Below, in pieces: positions 22,981 through 36,515 of a DNA stretch of 64,000 nt (its first letter is position 1; every line of letters begins with the position of its first letter). The notes under the pieces were generated by a model, which did not search any database, was not told the DNA's origin, and saw nothing but the letters and a program-made list of their open reading frames with translations. The stretch covers positions 28,760 through 92,759 of the forward strand of contig CAJNYU010002627.1 of assembly GCA_905331475.1 (NCBI GenBank), given 5' to 3'. A program made the translations under genes and the position numbers. This DNA is from Rotaria socialis (Eukaryota; Rotifera; Eurotatoria; Philodinida; Philodinidae).

Positions 22981-25900
22981 ATGCATGCTGTTCAATATAT
23001 GCCAAAGTCAACAATTGAAATCAGTAAAATCGATGAGAATGATGAACATCAACTTGAATCTCGACCAAGTTTATCAGAACCATGGCATCCAATTCATAGT
23101 GATCGACTTCCAAGTAGTTTTGATGATCGTGCATCGCCAGTAAAAATCTATAACGACGAAGAACGATCACAAGAATCGAAATCTGTCGAAGAACCAGTAC
23201 AAGAAGTAAAGCCTGTGGAAAAACTCAAACAAATAACTCGCATATCGAAACCTAAAGATTCAAAAAAATTATCATCATCTACGGCTAGTACAGAGGATGA
23301 ATCAGCATTACTCAAATTGAATTCACTAAGAAAACCATGTTAGTATAGAAATTTTATTTAAATTTCGAGTGAGGCGTACTTAGAAACTATAGCATGTAAT
23401 TGTCCTCAATGATTACATATAACTTAAAATATTCGATCTCTAAGTGGATTCTATTCGATAAAAACAAGTCCGCGACTCGCAGAAAAAAATAATTGTTCTA
23501 TTTATAAGTCCGCATAGTTGTTTATTCATTCTGTATTTTAGTATAATTACCATATTGCCATTATTGAAAGGATGCGTTGTCTTCAACAATTAAGAAATAA
23601 ACGTAAAATATAAATTATTTATAGAAAAATAGGAGAACATCTTATAATCGTCGTAATACTATCAAGTTTCAATTGTGCGATCTTAACCGAAACGTAGAGA
23701 AGTGAAATTCAATTCGGATGGACAATAATTATTATTCAATAGATTTCAGTACGAAAAAGAATATTATGTATCGAAATTTTCTATCAGAGACTCTGGTTCA
23801 GATAGAATATCTTTCTAGTCCTAATGTAAGACTGCTCATAAATCTGTACTTTTCTTCGATACGATTTCGTTGCTAATGATAGAGCATAGCTATATGCATA
23901 TATTTATGTTTTTAATTAACATCAGAAATTTTTTCCTATAAAAATAGATATGTAGAACAGAAAAATAAGATACTTTTTGAATGTGTTAGAAAATGCAATC
24001 ATTGTCTGCGCAATCATCACGAATGTATCACACCGTTACTAATAAAGACTTCAGCTATGCTAAAAATGATGTGTAATATGAAATCTTCCCTTTGTTTTTG
24101 AATAGCTCAAGCCATATCAACTATTCCTTCGATTGATCGTCGTGGAGTTAAAGGTATTTTACTTCGATTTTTTCGTAATGGTGATGACTATCATCCGGGC
24201 ACTGTCATAGCAATAAATGAATTAGAAATAAAATCTTGGGAAGCATTTCTAAATTTTCTTAATCAACATCCAAAACTTATTTTATCATCTGGAGCTATTC
24301 AGTATGTTTATACTCTTGATGGGCAGCAAATTCGTTCGATGAATAAACTGGAAAATCGTCAATCATATGTTGTTGCAGCAGGACCGTTCACTAAAACAAA
24401 TTATCGTTCAATCAATGACGCATTCAATGATGATTCAAATGGACGTACAAATAAAAGGAATCCAGTTCCAAATTCAACTAAACGATCGTCAGTTGTGACA
24501 GAGCGACGTTCATCAACTATCACTGGCGATCAATTCTATATATTTCCATATTCTTGTTTAGATATGTATGAAATTATGATTTTAAATCGAAATTCAGCTG
24601 CTAAATTTGATTCATGGCTAAATAAAGAAGTAACAAGTTTACTTTATCATTATATCGATGATGATATTATCACACATTTATTTGCAATAACAAAATCTAC
24701 GTTTATTGAAGTAAAGATAATTCATAATAAAATATTTTCTTTATTTTAATATGAATTTCGTTCTATAGATAAAAAGTTTTTCACAATTGTTTAATACATT
24801 GAAAATAACCGATCGATTTATTGGTTGTTCAGAAGCAGAATTTCAGCATTCACAACAAAATTTACCAGCAATCGTAGCTGGTGGTTTCTTTAATAGCACG
24901 ATATCGCCAAAGAATCCGCTGAGTGAATTTCAAAGATCAACTCTGAAACAAGGTATTTACTTTTGAAATATTTTCTAAAATTATCTTTGATTAAATTGTT
25001 TTAGATGCAAAATTATCTATCAGTTGGATGTAAGTTAGACATACGTTTTTTCCTAGAAAAATTTTACTTTTTATCTTTTCATTTTTAGTTATGGTTATGA
25101 TGGCGCCAAAGAACAAACAAAAACACTTTATAATTTATCGGACAATGAAATACTCTATGTAATCAATGCTGTATGCATTTTATATGAAATTGATTTAAAA
25201 CAACAACGATTTTATACTAAACACAATAATACAATAAATTGGCAAGTGACTGATGCTCGCTGTTTGTATCTGTTCGCGTTGAAATAAATTTTTACCCTTG
25301 CTGATATTTTGTAAATGAAGCTGTGTAGGAGCAAGAAATTTGTTTTAGTTCAAAGTCTACCCAGACAATTTATTATCTAACGGTCTTCCCACTCAAGTAG
25401 TAATCGTTTTCTGGGGTTCATCAACCTTGAATTGTGTATATAAGAAGTAATTTTCATAAAACATTGGAACATCTAACTTTTCTTTATTATTTTTCCTTGT
25501 GTAAATGAATAATTATTAATAAAAATTTCATTTTTCTCTTAATCTAGTCTTACTACTCATCAATATCATCCGTTAGTTGCCTCAAGTGAAACAATATCAT
25601 CAAACGATCGTCTTTATGTTTTAATCCACATTTGGGATCATGTGAAACTTGAAACAATAACTAAATTATGTAAAGAACAATTTGGCTCTGAAATATCTCT
25701 TCTATCATTTTCAACTAAATCAGATGATAATTTCATTCTTATTGTTTCGCGTGATAAACCAGAAATTATTTTGGTTACTGATTGGAAGCATAATGAAATA
25801 ATCTATAGTATTACTGTAACTATCATCTTTGTCTTTTCGTTAAAACAGTAGATATCGTTTTCTTTGCCTGCTATTTAGAGTAAATCTGATAAAATACTTT

Positions 25901-28555
25901 CGACTTATTTTGCTTTTAATACAAACCAATGGATAACATGTATAAGTCAACAATATTTAACATTTTATCGTATCGATTGGAATTCAAAGCCCCTGAAAAT
26001 TGCAGAAGAACAAGAATCAAACGTTCAAGTAAGAGTAGCTATATTTGAAAATGACTATGATCAATTTTCTTATGATTTTCGTATATTAGAATATTTATAC
26101 GGGTGCAATTGCATTTTTTAATGCCAGTAAAAGCCTGATTGTCGGTGATAAAGTTGGAAGTGCACATATCTGGTGTTTAACCGATAATAAACCGAGATTA
26201 TCAGCTGTGAAAAAAAGTATTATAGAGGTAAATATTATTCATAAACAGAATATATTCAGACAAAAACAACATACACAATTTTTATTTCGTTAATAGAACG
26301 ATGTGACGATGATTGTATTTATCAATGAAGAATCTTTTCTTCTTGCCAATGGACAAAACCAAATGAAACTTTGGCATGTCAGGTCAAATGCTATTGCAGA
26401 TATATCAGTAAAGATTCAATGCAGGAAAATACGAACATATTTTCTTTCTTGTTATTAGTTGGATGATATTTATGGTTCAATTCAATCGATATGTTCGATT
26501 CATCAAGGATTAGTCATTGGAACAAAATCAAATTATATTCTTTTAAAAGAATTCAATCGAAACTTTATTGATATTTTAATGCAAGTATGTATTTTAAATG
26601 AAAATTAAATTTCAAACAAAAAAAAAACAATTATTTCATATAGGGGCATACAGGTCCATCGGCATATATCTGTTCGAATAAAAATACTGATTCTTTCTTT
26701 TTTACAAGTTCTGATCGATATCTATATAAATGGAATACTCGAACAAAGTTAGTTGAATGGTCAATTAGGTCTCCGGTAGGGAACACAGAAAAAAAAATAT
26801 TATTCATAGAAATTCATTTTTTCTATTTCAGCAATTAATTTCATGCGTGGCTTTACATCCTCAAAGAAACATAATTATTCTTGGTACTGAAGCAAGCAAA
26901 CTACTTATCTATGATACTTTATCATCATGCTATATAACAACAATTCTGTTAAGGATTAATACCGGAGTGAAAGCAGTGCGATTTTCACCAGGTTTTATTC
27001 TATGACAAGATTCGATAAGATCATATGTTTGTTAAATTTAGATGGTGGAGATTTAGCAGTTGGATTAAAAAATGGAATGATATGTTTATTTGAAGTATTA
27101 GGCAATGGAGAGTTTAATTTGCGAACTAACGGAAATTTTCAGGTATAGAATGAATACATATTTCAAGTTTTTTTCCTGACGATACACGATTCTTACAGAA
27201 TAATAATCTACCAGTCATTGATATGATATGGTCAGTTGACTCAAGTTATCTTCTTGCAATTTATAATGGTGACAATTATAACGTTTGTGCGTAATGAATA
27301 AATTTGATTTGAGAGAAACGTTTTATAATTATGATTATAGGGTCAATGCCATCGTTTGATGTTGTACGTGAACAAAATATTAAAAATATCTCATGGCATC
27401 AAATGACAAATCCAATGGTGTGTAATCTAATTGGTATGATAGAAATTTTCAAGTCACTGAGAAATAAATTTTCGTAGTGTTGAATCCACAAACCTATTGA
27501 ATGAGATAAAAACTTGTGTGTATTGTACTATAATCAACCATCATAGAATACCTATCAACTGAGTGGCCGTGCATTTTAAAAAGAATAAAAACATTGCAGC
27601 ACTTCATGATTTACATTTGATGAAAAGAATTGAAAACAAGAAAAACGACTACGCTGTGAAGCTCTAAAACAACTACAAGAAGAAAGACATTACTAGCTAA
27701 GTAAAAACATGTGCAAAAGCTACATCATGCAGATGAAATGTCAACTACTTTCATATTCAAAACATAACTTATGCATTTTAGTGTTGTTTTTCACAACAAA
27801 ATATACTATTAATTATGAAGGACTTATAAAGATTTGGTTGGCTTAAGTAATCGAAACTTTCAAAAGGCAGCACTTCAGAAGAAGAAAAAATAAACAAGTT
27901 GTTATTCATATACTCAATTTCAAAAAACAATCTAGAAAACGCCTTATTCCCACTTTTGTGTCTCATTCATTTGAAAGAATTAATCATTTCTCAATGAAAG
28001 GGTGATTAACGTTCATATTTAGAATATAGAAAAATTAAAATGTAAAGCACTAGCTGACGGGGAAAAAATTCTTTTGAACGTTATTGTTCTTTTATATTTT
28101 TGGTGTCGCTTCTAGAATTTTTTGCTTTTAACTCTATGAAATGCAATGCTTTCTTCGTGATGGAAAAAAAGTTGCCAGCTCGAACCTGAAAAAAGAGACG
28201 GAAATAATCCGTCGGCGATTGCGTCCGAACTATCGATTATTATTTTCTTGTTTAGACAAATCAATAGTGGAAATGTGTACATCGGCAATCGTTTTATCAT
28301 CTAATCTCGTCATTTGTGCCGGTAAAGATGGTCAAATTCGTTTATTTCAAAGTTCTAATAAAGTAAGAAAAAATGAAGATTCTTATCCAAGATTAGTTTT
28401 ATTTGATTTTCATTTCATAGCGTAACATTCGAACATTACAAGTTGGCCTTGGTTCAATTCAATCTATGATACCATCGACCGGCAGTAACAGTTATCTCTT
28501 GTCAATCAATAATAATCCGGCTATTGTTGAAATTCAAGTCAATATTGAATCGTAA
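22981..28555 (+). CDS. DCX-EMAP-like microtubule protein: doublecortin, HELP and WD40
   Basis: This is a multi-exon gene with short introns; the first exon is 22981-23338 and the second 24106-24710. Domain order: a polar N-terminus; a doublecortin domain (LLRFFRNGDDYHPGTVIAIN, SWEAFLNFLNQHPK); a second, divergent doublecortin-like block (DMYEIMILNRNSAAKFDSWL, then IKSFSQLFNTL); a HELP motif (WIYGYDGAKEQT, EILYVINAVCILYEI) across 24990-25280; then WD40-type blades from 25550 on (SAHIWCLTDNK, QMKLWHV, RYLYKWNTRTK, DLAVGLKNGMICLFEV) to QIRLFQSSNK and the end. Drosophila DCX-EMAP, which has this architecture, acts in ciliated mechanosensory and auditory cells. EML proteins bind microtubules through the HELP-WD40 fold. 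The doublecortin-to-HELP joins are in phase, for example TGT TT|T CTT at the 25274/25553 junction. A long intron at about 27417-28130 is the least certain part. Confidence 0.85.
27417..28130 (+). other. Long putative intron with decayed coding-like remnants
   Basis: It separates the blade ending ISWHQMTNPM from the exon starting near 28138. Within it, around 27590-27700, a frame reads HFKKNKNIAALHDLHLMKRI and continues after a one-base slip as ALKQLQEERHY, resembling a coiled coil. It may be inserted pseudogene sequence or diverged exons of the same gene. Confidence 0.35.
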
Positions 28556-29233
28556 TGACTAGTTGCAAATTCACTACCGCTTATTTTCTCGCCTATTACT
28601 CAATTAAAGACTTTTTATTGATGAGCTTTGTCAAAATAAAATGAATGGGAAACTGCATCAGAAAATAAAAACACTCAAAAAAAATATGTGTTCATATGGA
28701 ACAAAAGGTGTGAAAAAGGCAATCGTAGATAAAATAATATTATTCTCTTTTAATTAATTATAAGTTGAGCTTGGTTCCATAACTATTTTTTGATTATGCG
28801 AAATCACCGAGACTGGAAGATGATAAATCAGAACAAACCGGCAAACCGCGTGTTGTATCACCGAACGTTTGTCCAACACGATATTTACGTTCTTGAAATT
28901 ACATCAAAAGAAATTATATATAATAAACCTCTTTTTTCTTTTGTTTTTCTATTAGAAAACTTACGAGGTAAATAACCCGTATATTTCGGAACCATTCCGG
29001 TTGGATTGTAGATTTTAAAAGATGAACTTGATTTTGGACGCGTTTGTGTAAAATCAATTAAACTTCTTGTATAGCTAAAATTAGAATAAATGTTAGATAT
29101 GCTTCGAATGCTTTAAAGAAAACGAGCAAAGAAAAGTTTTGTTTTCTATCCGAAAAGCAAAGCATTACTAGGCGTAAATAACCTGTCTAGAATGAGAGGA
29201 ATACTGTATGAATGAAAAGCGTTAGTAAATGAT
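28556..29233. other. Spacer between two convergent genes
   Basis: Contains the 3' ends of the doublecortin gene (plus) and the CIMIP2-type gene (minus). No further gene seen. Confidence 0.6.
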
Positions 29234-30537
29234 TTACTCTGGCCGAGTAGCATAATTTGGTGATAATGATTGATTATCAACAATTGTAGGAAAATTTGTC
29301 GTCGAATTTGTTGTTTCAACTGCAAAACGATGCAAAGATTTTTTTGTTGCCTCATGATAACGTGAGCCAAGACCGACTCCTATTGGAACCATACGAGGAA
29401 CATAACCATAATAGCCAGGCATAGGTGGTTCGACAAAGGGTCGGCGATCCTCTATAATTATATTCAAAAATTGTCTTCATTGAAAAAACTCTCTTTACAG
29501 ACCTTGTTGAGAAATTTCATTTGGATGATATGCTCGATGATAATCAAGAAAATGTTTCACAACTGTACCACTGTTTAAACTGCGTGTTTTTGGATAAGCA
29601 CTCACAGTACGTTGTAATTCTTGAATTTGTTGTCTTCCTCTTGCATATGCAGCTTGTGTTCCGGTTACACATGCATCGGTTTCAATACGATATCGATTAC
29701 CGTGTTGATATTTTCGTTGAGGTACATAACCTAATTTTCGATCCATATTTAACTATAGACAAAAATGAGGTTTTCTTCTTTTTATTCCATTACCTGTATA
29801 ACCTGGAATTAATCCATCAGGAAAGTCTCGTGTTACATATGGATCAGGTTGATCATATTTAACAATAGCATCTGATTTTGAACGTTTAATTAAATGAGGA
29901 AATTCTTTGGATAAAATATGTGTTTCTTCTCCGTATGTATGGCCTTGACGAAATCGTAATTGATGAATGTGACCTGTATATCTATATGATAAATAAATAA
30001 AATAGCTTTTCAATACATGATTTTATTTTTATAGCTTTTAAAATATTCTTTTCAGTCATTTGTCTGTCTTCTCCCTGTTGTTTCAATCATTAGCATGAAG
30101 CATTACAAGTTTAACAAAAAAAAAATAGAATTATTTCATTCGATTTCATCTTAAGCTGGTCAAATATGAATGAATTAAAGAAATCATACAAAAACAATAA
30201 AGAGCAAATCGTTTAAATTTTTGTTAATAAAAATACAAAATTCCACCAGAAAATTTAGCTTTTCGATCAATTAATATAGACAAAAACTTAGTTAATCTCG
30301 GATCGATAATTCTCATTATTAGCAACCATGTAATACTTTAGAAACTTCATCTCTGCTTCGTGGAGATAGAGCAACTCATTGTTGTCTCATAAACGATGAT
30401 CGCTTACACTTCATGTTCATATCGTAGTTTTCAAACGTGAAAAATGATTACTTTGGAATTTCCGAGCCATCTTTGAGATTAGCGAATTGCTGGCAAGCTT
30501 CAAGGGTTGGTCCACCACCGAATTCGACTGTTGTCAT
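29234..30537 (-). CDS. CIMIP2: Ciliary microtubule inner protein 2 family (FAM166-like)
   Basis: Four exons in phase give 239 aa: 30537-30452, 29981-29794, 29730-29503 and 29451-29234. The hallmark of the family is a repeated IPxYTG(Y/H)..xQ..YxxGxxYG module. Here it appears three times: IPKYTGHIHQLRFRQGHTYG near residues 26-45, IPGYTGYVPQRKYQHGNRY near the middle, and PGYYGYVPRMVPIGVGLGSR near the C-terminus. Two of these modules are rebuilt only after splicing, which supports the exon model. Family members sit inside the lumen of axonemal doublet microtubules and stabilise motile cilia. A rotifer, whose corona is ciliated, would use it there. The start codon is the first ATG (MTTVEFGGGPTLE). 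The gene is convergent with DCX-EMAP and divergent from the PWWP gene. Confidence 0.88.
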
Positions 30538-30883
30538 TTCTCCTGTTTGAGAAGAAAAGAACGAGCAATTGCAGTAGTAACGAATTGTTTAATATGTCAT
30601 TTACTTCATAAACTGTTCTCGATCACTTGACGACGACCTCTACAGTTTATACATTATAAGATGGATAAGCAAATATAATCTATTCTGAAAAATAAAATAT
30701 ATTGAGAAAATAAATATTTATTTCAAAAGCAATGAATTTATAATAATAATATCAATTCATTATTTAAACAATAAAATGAAAGACTTACACGTGATTGGTT
30801 AACTATTAAATATGCTTTGTTTATTCAGCTCTTTTTCTTTTGACACTGAACAAACTTAGCATTATCCGCCTCAACGTATCCGA
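30538..30883. promoter_or_regulatory. Shared upstream region of two divergent genes
   Basis: Only about 346 bp separate the start codons of the CIMIP2-type gene (minus) and the PWWP gene (plus), so any promoters must share or abut this stretch. It may also hold a 5' untranslated exon on the minus strand near 30610-30640 (AG..GTAAATG). No specific factor site is called. Confidence 0.5.
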
Positions 30884-33156
30884 ATGAGCACAGAAGTAGT
30901 CTCTACGTCAATATCTCCTGTTAAAGGTATACCTGTACTAATTTTTGAACTGGCTAAGATTATCTTACACATCATTTATTATATCTAGAACATACTGAAA
31001 CGGTTACTAAAATGGATACATCAATAAATGATGTCGAACCACCAAATCACGAAGAAACAGCAATAAATGGTGGCGAAGAAGAGGCACCAACAGAAACAAA
31101 AACAGGCAAACGAAAACGTTCAACCAAAAAGTCTGCTGAAACGGATGAAAGTTCTACACCAAATTCTCGTCCAAGACGTACACTACCAAAACGTAAATCA
31201 GATTTCCTTAACTCGTAAAATATGCATGTTAGATATTTAGGTGAAGAACCAACGACAACGAATGTGAATGGTAGTGCTAAAGCAATTAAAACTAAAGTAC
31301 AACGTAGTTCAGCAGAGCAAGCAGCTGCTGATGCAGATGATGAACAAGAACGTGATAAAAATATTCCCATACTTCACGATGTTGCTGATGTTGTTTGGGT
31401 TAAAATTGGTGGGCATCCATGGTAATTGTATATATTCTTTCGCGCTGAAAAAGATGTCATTTTTCAAAATTCAGGTGGCCAAGTCTTATCATTCGCGATC
31501 CAAATGATGCAACGCGATGCTTTACTAAAGTATCCGGTGAGTGATAATAAAAGCGAAATTGAATATAAAAAATAATTAAGAATAATTTATATCATAGGTA
31601 GTGCACGTGCAAAACGAATGTATTTCGTTGTTTTCTATGGTTCAACAGCTGATTTTGCATGGGTTCCTGATGCAGCTATAATACCTTATCAAGGTGTTGA
31701 AGCTTTTACTAAATATGCGCAAGAAATTGTTGATAAAGTAATTAAGAGGAAATTTTTGAAATCGTTTTTACATCAATGTTTAATAGGCTCAAACAAAATC
31801 TCAAAAAGAACAATTAACAGAACGATTTCAATTGAAAGTTACTATTGGTCGTCGTGAAGATTGGGAAATGGCTGTACGCGAAGCTGATGAAACAATTAAA
31901 CAAACAAGTGAAACACGTCTAGAAGGAATTGAACCAAAACTTCAATTTTATACATCAAAAATCAGTATGAATCATTTATCGCAAGAGAACTTTTGTAGAA
32001 CATGTGTTTTTGTTTAGCTACATCAAAAACTCAACCTGGTCGCAAACCAAAAGGATCAATGGCAAAATCAGATGATGCTTCTGAATCATCAAATGCACCG
32101 ACATCATCGATCGATGTTACTGATCGGTCATTACTTGCGGAAAAAACTTTCGAATTCAAATCTGAGGATGAATCATCAAGTGATACAACACCTGTCCGTA
32201 AGACACCATCAGTTAAAATAAAACTTAAAAAGCAAACATCCCATGATGCTGATTTTACAACAACACCGCCAGCTAAACGTCGCAATGCACGCAATTCAAA
32301 TGCACCAAAAGATAGTGCAGCTAATGGCTCATCGATTTCATATCAACAACGAACACCGACCAATACTACTGAAGCAGCGCCCACCAATGGAAATAGTACA
32401 GGAAAGAAACGAGGACGACCACGTCTTAGTAAACCATCGGTTATAACAAATGGTGATGCTGAAAAAACCGAATCAAATGCGGATACTACACCGATTCCAA
32501 CCAAATCGACGACAGCAAAACCATCTATTACAAAACCACAGGCATTTCGAAATACGGTAAAGCAAAATTGACGAAATTTGTGCTTTCGAAGAGCAAATAT
32601 CCTCTGATAAATATATATATATATATATATTTACTTTTTGTAGTCGAACCCCGTATCATCATTAAATACTATTCTTGTTGGGCAACATCATCGTTTTGAT
32701 ACACGTATTGGTTTTCTTTCACCTTATGAAGAACAAGAAATATTCGATACAATCGATCGTATACGTTCAATAAAAACATTCGAAGAAGCTGAACAAATAG
32801 CTAAACAACGTTTTGAACATATATTATGTTTGAATCTCAATAAAACACATGTTGATATTCCACAAGAATGTAAGTTGTCAGAAAACAATTCATATCCTTC
32901 TTAACTATTTTCGGTCGAATTTTTAGGGTTTTACTCATTTTTGTTCGCTCATCCAATCTTAATTGTTAAAAATCCACATTGGTTCGATGATAAGAAAACA
33001 TCAGATTCATTGATTGACAATGACTTATTGAATGATGTCAATCGTACTCAATCGTCGAGCAGTCTACAAGTATTAAAACATCAACTACTGATCTTATCAA
33101 AATTATATCACAATGAATTACAAGTTCGTCAACCGGGCGTTCATGCAAATAAATAA
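30884..33156 (+). CDS. PWWP-domain chromatin protein
   Basis: Nine exons joined in phase give 600 aa: 30884-30926, 30989-31192, 31241-31421, 31475-31536, 31598-31737, 31787-31964, 32018-32556, 32644-32869 and 32927-33156. After a basic, Lys/Arg-rich N-terminus comes a PWWP domain (VVWVKIGGHPWWPSLIIRD, RMYFVVFYGSTADFAWV) with a helical tail (QLTERFQLKVTIGRREDW). It is closest in style to the first PWWP of NSD histone methyltransferases. PWWP domains bind methylated H3K36 nucleosomes. A long Ser/Thr/Lys-rich linker includes an AT-hook-like KKRGRPRLSK. The C-terminus (FYSFLFAHPILIVKNPHWFD) is conserved-looking but unknown to me. There is no SET domain, so this is not a methyltransferase itself. 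An apparent in-frame stop at 31216 falls inside a 48-nt intron. Confidence 0.87.
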
Positions 33157-34805
33157 AATTCTATTCGAAATAGAATTTTAAAATCAAACTTATTGAATTG
33201 TATATTTTTCCCTTGTTTTTTTCACCTGCGTACATTGTAGGAGACAAAAAAGCCTATATTGAGTTTAACTCAATACCCTAGTTGCAATAATATTAAAAAA
33301 AGAAAAAGATTTTTTTTTGTTTATGTGGCTGAGAAAAAAAATTATATGTGTATGTGTAGATGTTTGTTTCTTGTATTATTGTTGTTGTACTTGATGTTTT
33401 CGTTCGGCTTTTTCCTTCTGAAATAAAATAATTTTTTTTCGTAGAGTCGAAAAAATCGATGAAATATAGAAATTTAATTTTGTTATTATTTGATGTCGTG
33501 GATACCGATTGAAACCATTTTATCATTGAAATTGTTGTGAATAACGGAAAATTTCGATCTTTCACGAAACAATTATTTTGCTGAAATGTAGTCTGACTTA
33601 TGAACTTACTCATTATCAGCCAGATTTTTGGCATGTAGACACTATCGTTTTAAAGCGTATTACTTTTCTGAAGACTAAATTTCATTAAAACAAAAACTTA
33701 GAAATTTCGACGTATTCAAGTGGTTGTACTTCTTTTTTAACTGGACTGTGCAGTAAATCAATATAAATAATGATTATTTCAAATGAAAATTCTATGAAAC
33801 AACAAGAAAAGTGTGACTTTTCGGATCTGAGTTGTAGACTAGGTCATCACTTCCGATAGACTTGCATTGTTGTTGATCATACGAAAGTGATTTATCAGTG
33901 TTAAACGATTGAAATACATCTCGATCTCTATATTTACGAATCAAAATATGTCATTGATGAAGATAGTTTTATTTCTAATCATAGATTCATTTGAAATATC
34001 ATTGATAGCCGCACAATTAATAGGTGATATGATCTATTTAGTTTTGGTACTTCGTGGAAGACGAATTGATTATCTTGTAATCTCCATTGCAACACAGTGA
34101 GAACTGAGAAGAATAAAATGCTTTCCAATAAAATTAAAAACAGATTACACACGTATAAATACGATGAAAACATTAATGAATGGTGGCTGACATGCTTCAA
34201 TGCACTTTATTTTACTTCCGTATAAGTTTTATTTCATACTGTTAGAGCTCATCGATATATGATTTGTTTTTCGTTCCTTTGGTGAACTATTACATAAGCT
34301 TGGTTATCGATACGACTTGAATGATAAAATAATTAGATCAATGCATACTATGCATTGCATAGTATGATCGACAATATGGACAGAATTATATGTGCAGTTC
34401 GTTGTGTACATTCGACGCATACAAATACACTTCTAAATGCGTATAAAAGGTTTAACCTGCTATTTGACTGATATCAAACGAGACAACGTATATAGAAAGC
34501 TATGGTCATATAAAATCCTAACGTGAACATTTTACTTTTTTTTATTATTCCTTTGCGTGTTTTATGTCAACACTACGAAAAATGTACCGGAGGACCTATA
34601 TAGATTAGTGATAGAAAAATTATGATTCACACGAACTTTCTTGAAAAATATAGTCATTTTAACTGAATCTCGAAATCTTTCTGGTTGCTTTCTCTCTTGC
34701 ATGTAAGTTGAAACGAGAGGAACCTGACTTTTTCCGATAAACTTTCTATGCTTGTTGTTCTATACTGAGATATGAACAAATTTCTTTTTATAGACATTCA
34801 ATAGC

Positions 34806-34842
<37 letters not shown>

Positions 34843-35177
34843 AAGACAGTATTCTACGTTAAAGTCTTCATCGCTCTTCGTACTTTCATGAAAAACAAAA
34901 TAATTTGAAATAATGATAAATATTGATATTTTCTGGTGAGCCATACTATCGCTTTCATAGTATTTTTTCCAGTTTTGAAAGCAAATCCGGCACTTCTCTT
35001 GTATTTTACTTTTTGTTCCTCATTCAAGCATTCTATTGGCATCAGGTAAGCACCAGTTTCACTTAACTGTTCGGTCAAGTTATTTTCCGATGAAAAAACA
35101 ATGGATACTTCCAGGTCATGTCTCTTTAGCTTTTTTCTTGCTATTTTCAAGATTTAAAAACTTTCCATTATAAACGA
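33157..35177. other. Intergenic region, partly the left copy of a segmental duplication
   Basis: From about 33720 this sequence resembles 38480-40150 in patches (for example AACTGGACTGTGCAGTAAAT versus AACTGGATTCTTCAATAAAT; ATACACTTCT near 34425 and 39790). A (TA)n(GA)n microsatellite lies at 34807-34841. A minus-strand open frame at 34854-35150 (98 codons) has no recognisable domain. Confidence 0.5.
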
Positions 35178-36515
35178 ATGCAGTTTAATAAGAGTACTGA
35201 CAATACTATCCCAAATGCTATTGTCCAACCGTCACCATCGGCTGATCAAATTGAAATCAAACGAATTCGAAAAATTCTTTTGGTCTTGGTTGGCTTTTTC
35301 TTCGTGAGTTTATTTAACGATTACTGAAAGTTAGAGGAAAACACACTCAAATATGGGATAAACTTTAACTTAACGGATCAGCGTCTTTACTTCACTCTTA
35401 ACGAACAAATTCAGATTGAAACTTTTATTATCGTCAATGTATTTTAATTAAACAAATCATATGACTATGTAAATATTCGTTTTGTAGGTAATATCTGTGT
35501 TGAATATGTTAAAAAGGAGCTTGCCGATTAAGAATCAAAGTGATTCAACAGCCAATATGAACGGTTTTATAGTTGGAATATCATTTCTGCCGATTCTATT
35601 TGATACCTTTGGAATCTTCGTCATTCGTGGATACCATCGAAAGGGCGTGTCTGTGGTATGTTAAGTGTTTTTCGCTTCCTATTTTCTGACGAAAATAGAG
35701 ATTTATATGCATCGGATAAAGTGCTTAGGCACGGAAAAGATATTTGCCTGGCAACTAGAATCAGGATAAAAGTTATTTTTTAATTCAGAATTATACATTT
35801 CATAGTTACTTAATATTTGCTCGAATGTATCAATTTATGCGTTATATATTTCAACTAGATATGAAGTAGATCAGTATCAAACAGCAATTGTAATTGTTTT
35901 CAAGTGATTTGGAAACGCTTCTTTCTTTAACGAAATCAGCTAATCTGGTTGAAACGTAATATACTCTAACGAAAACTAGGAAAACCATAATTAATCATTG
36001 ATTTGATAACATTCCTTTTAAAAAACTAGCTAAAGCATTATATTGAATGTGATACGCTTCAGGTGCGTATTCATTCATCCGAAAAATGTTTCGAAATCTT
36101 TTTCATAGTACGTGTGTGTTCTTTAGGAGAAATTTTTTAAAATTAATATTATGTGAAATGACGTGATCAAATAAATTTTTTTTTTAAATATTATCAATCA
36201 CTAGTTTGCATGGCTCAAGACGATCGAAATGATATTCATTGGCTTTTTTCTGGCGTTTATCATTTATGTCATTGGTCATTTATTATTTACTACGGGCCAA
36301 ACTGATCGTTCTAATCGCTACTCGAATATTCCCACTGTACTCCTTATCGTGATTTTTGCGTTGTTTGCAGTTTGTGTTGCTTTAAAAGTAAGTAGTGTTT
36401 CGTTTTCATTTTGCGGATATACTTTAACTATTTTCAGGTGATCGTCATAAAATATACTTTCAAATTGGCACGACTACTTAAAAGTGAGGAACAGTTCAAC
36501 AATCTCACAGTCTAA
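35178..36515 (+). CDS. Small four-helix membrane protein, tandem copy A
   Basis: Four exons (35178-35303, 35488-35655, 36205-36387, 36438-36515) all join in phase 0 to 184 aa. Four hydrophobic segments are visible: IRKILLVLVGFFFVISVLNM; GFIVGISFLPILFDTFGIFV; TIEMIFIGFFLAFIIYVIGH; and VLLIVIFALFAVCVALK. They are followed by a short basic tail (KYTFKLARLLKSEEQF). N- and C-termini would both be cytosolic in a four-pass model. The sequence matches no family I can name. The pattern is generally MARVEL- or tetraspan-like, but there are no diagnostic Cys motifs. A paralogue with the same exon structure lies 5 kb downstream. Confidence 0.75.

Noticed and set aside
31193..31240. Apparent premature TAA in the PWWP gene
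   Set aside because: A 48-nt intron (GTAAATCA...ATATTTAG) removes it and keeps the frame (C|GT GAA GAA), so the gene is intact.
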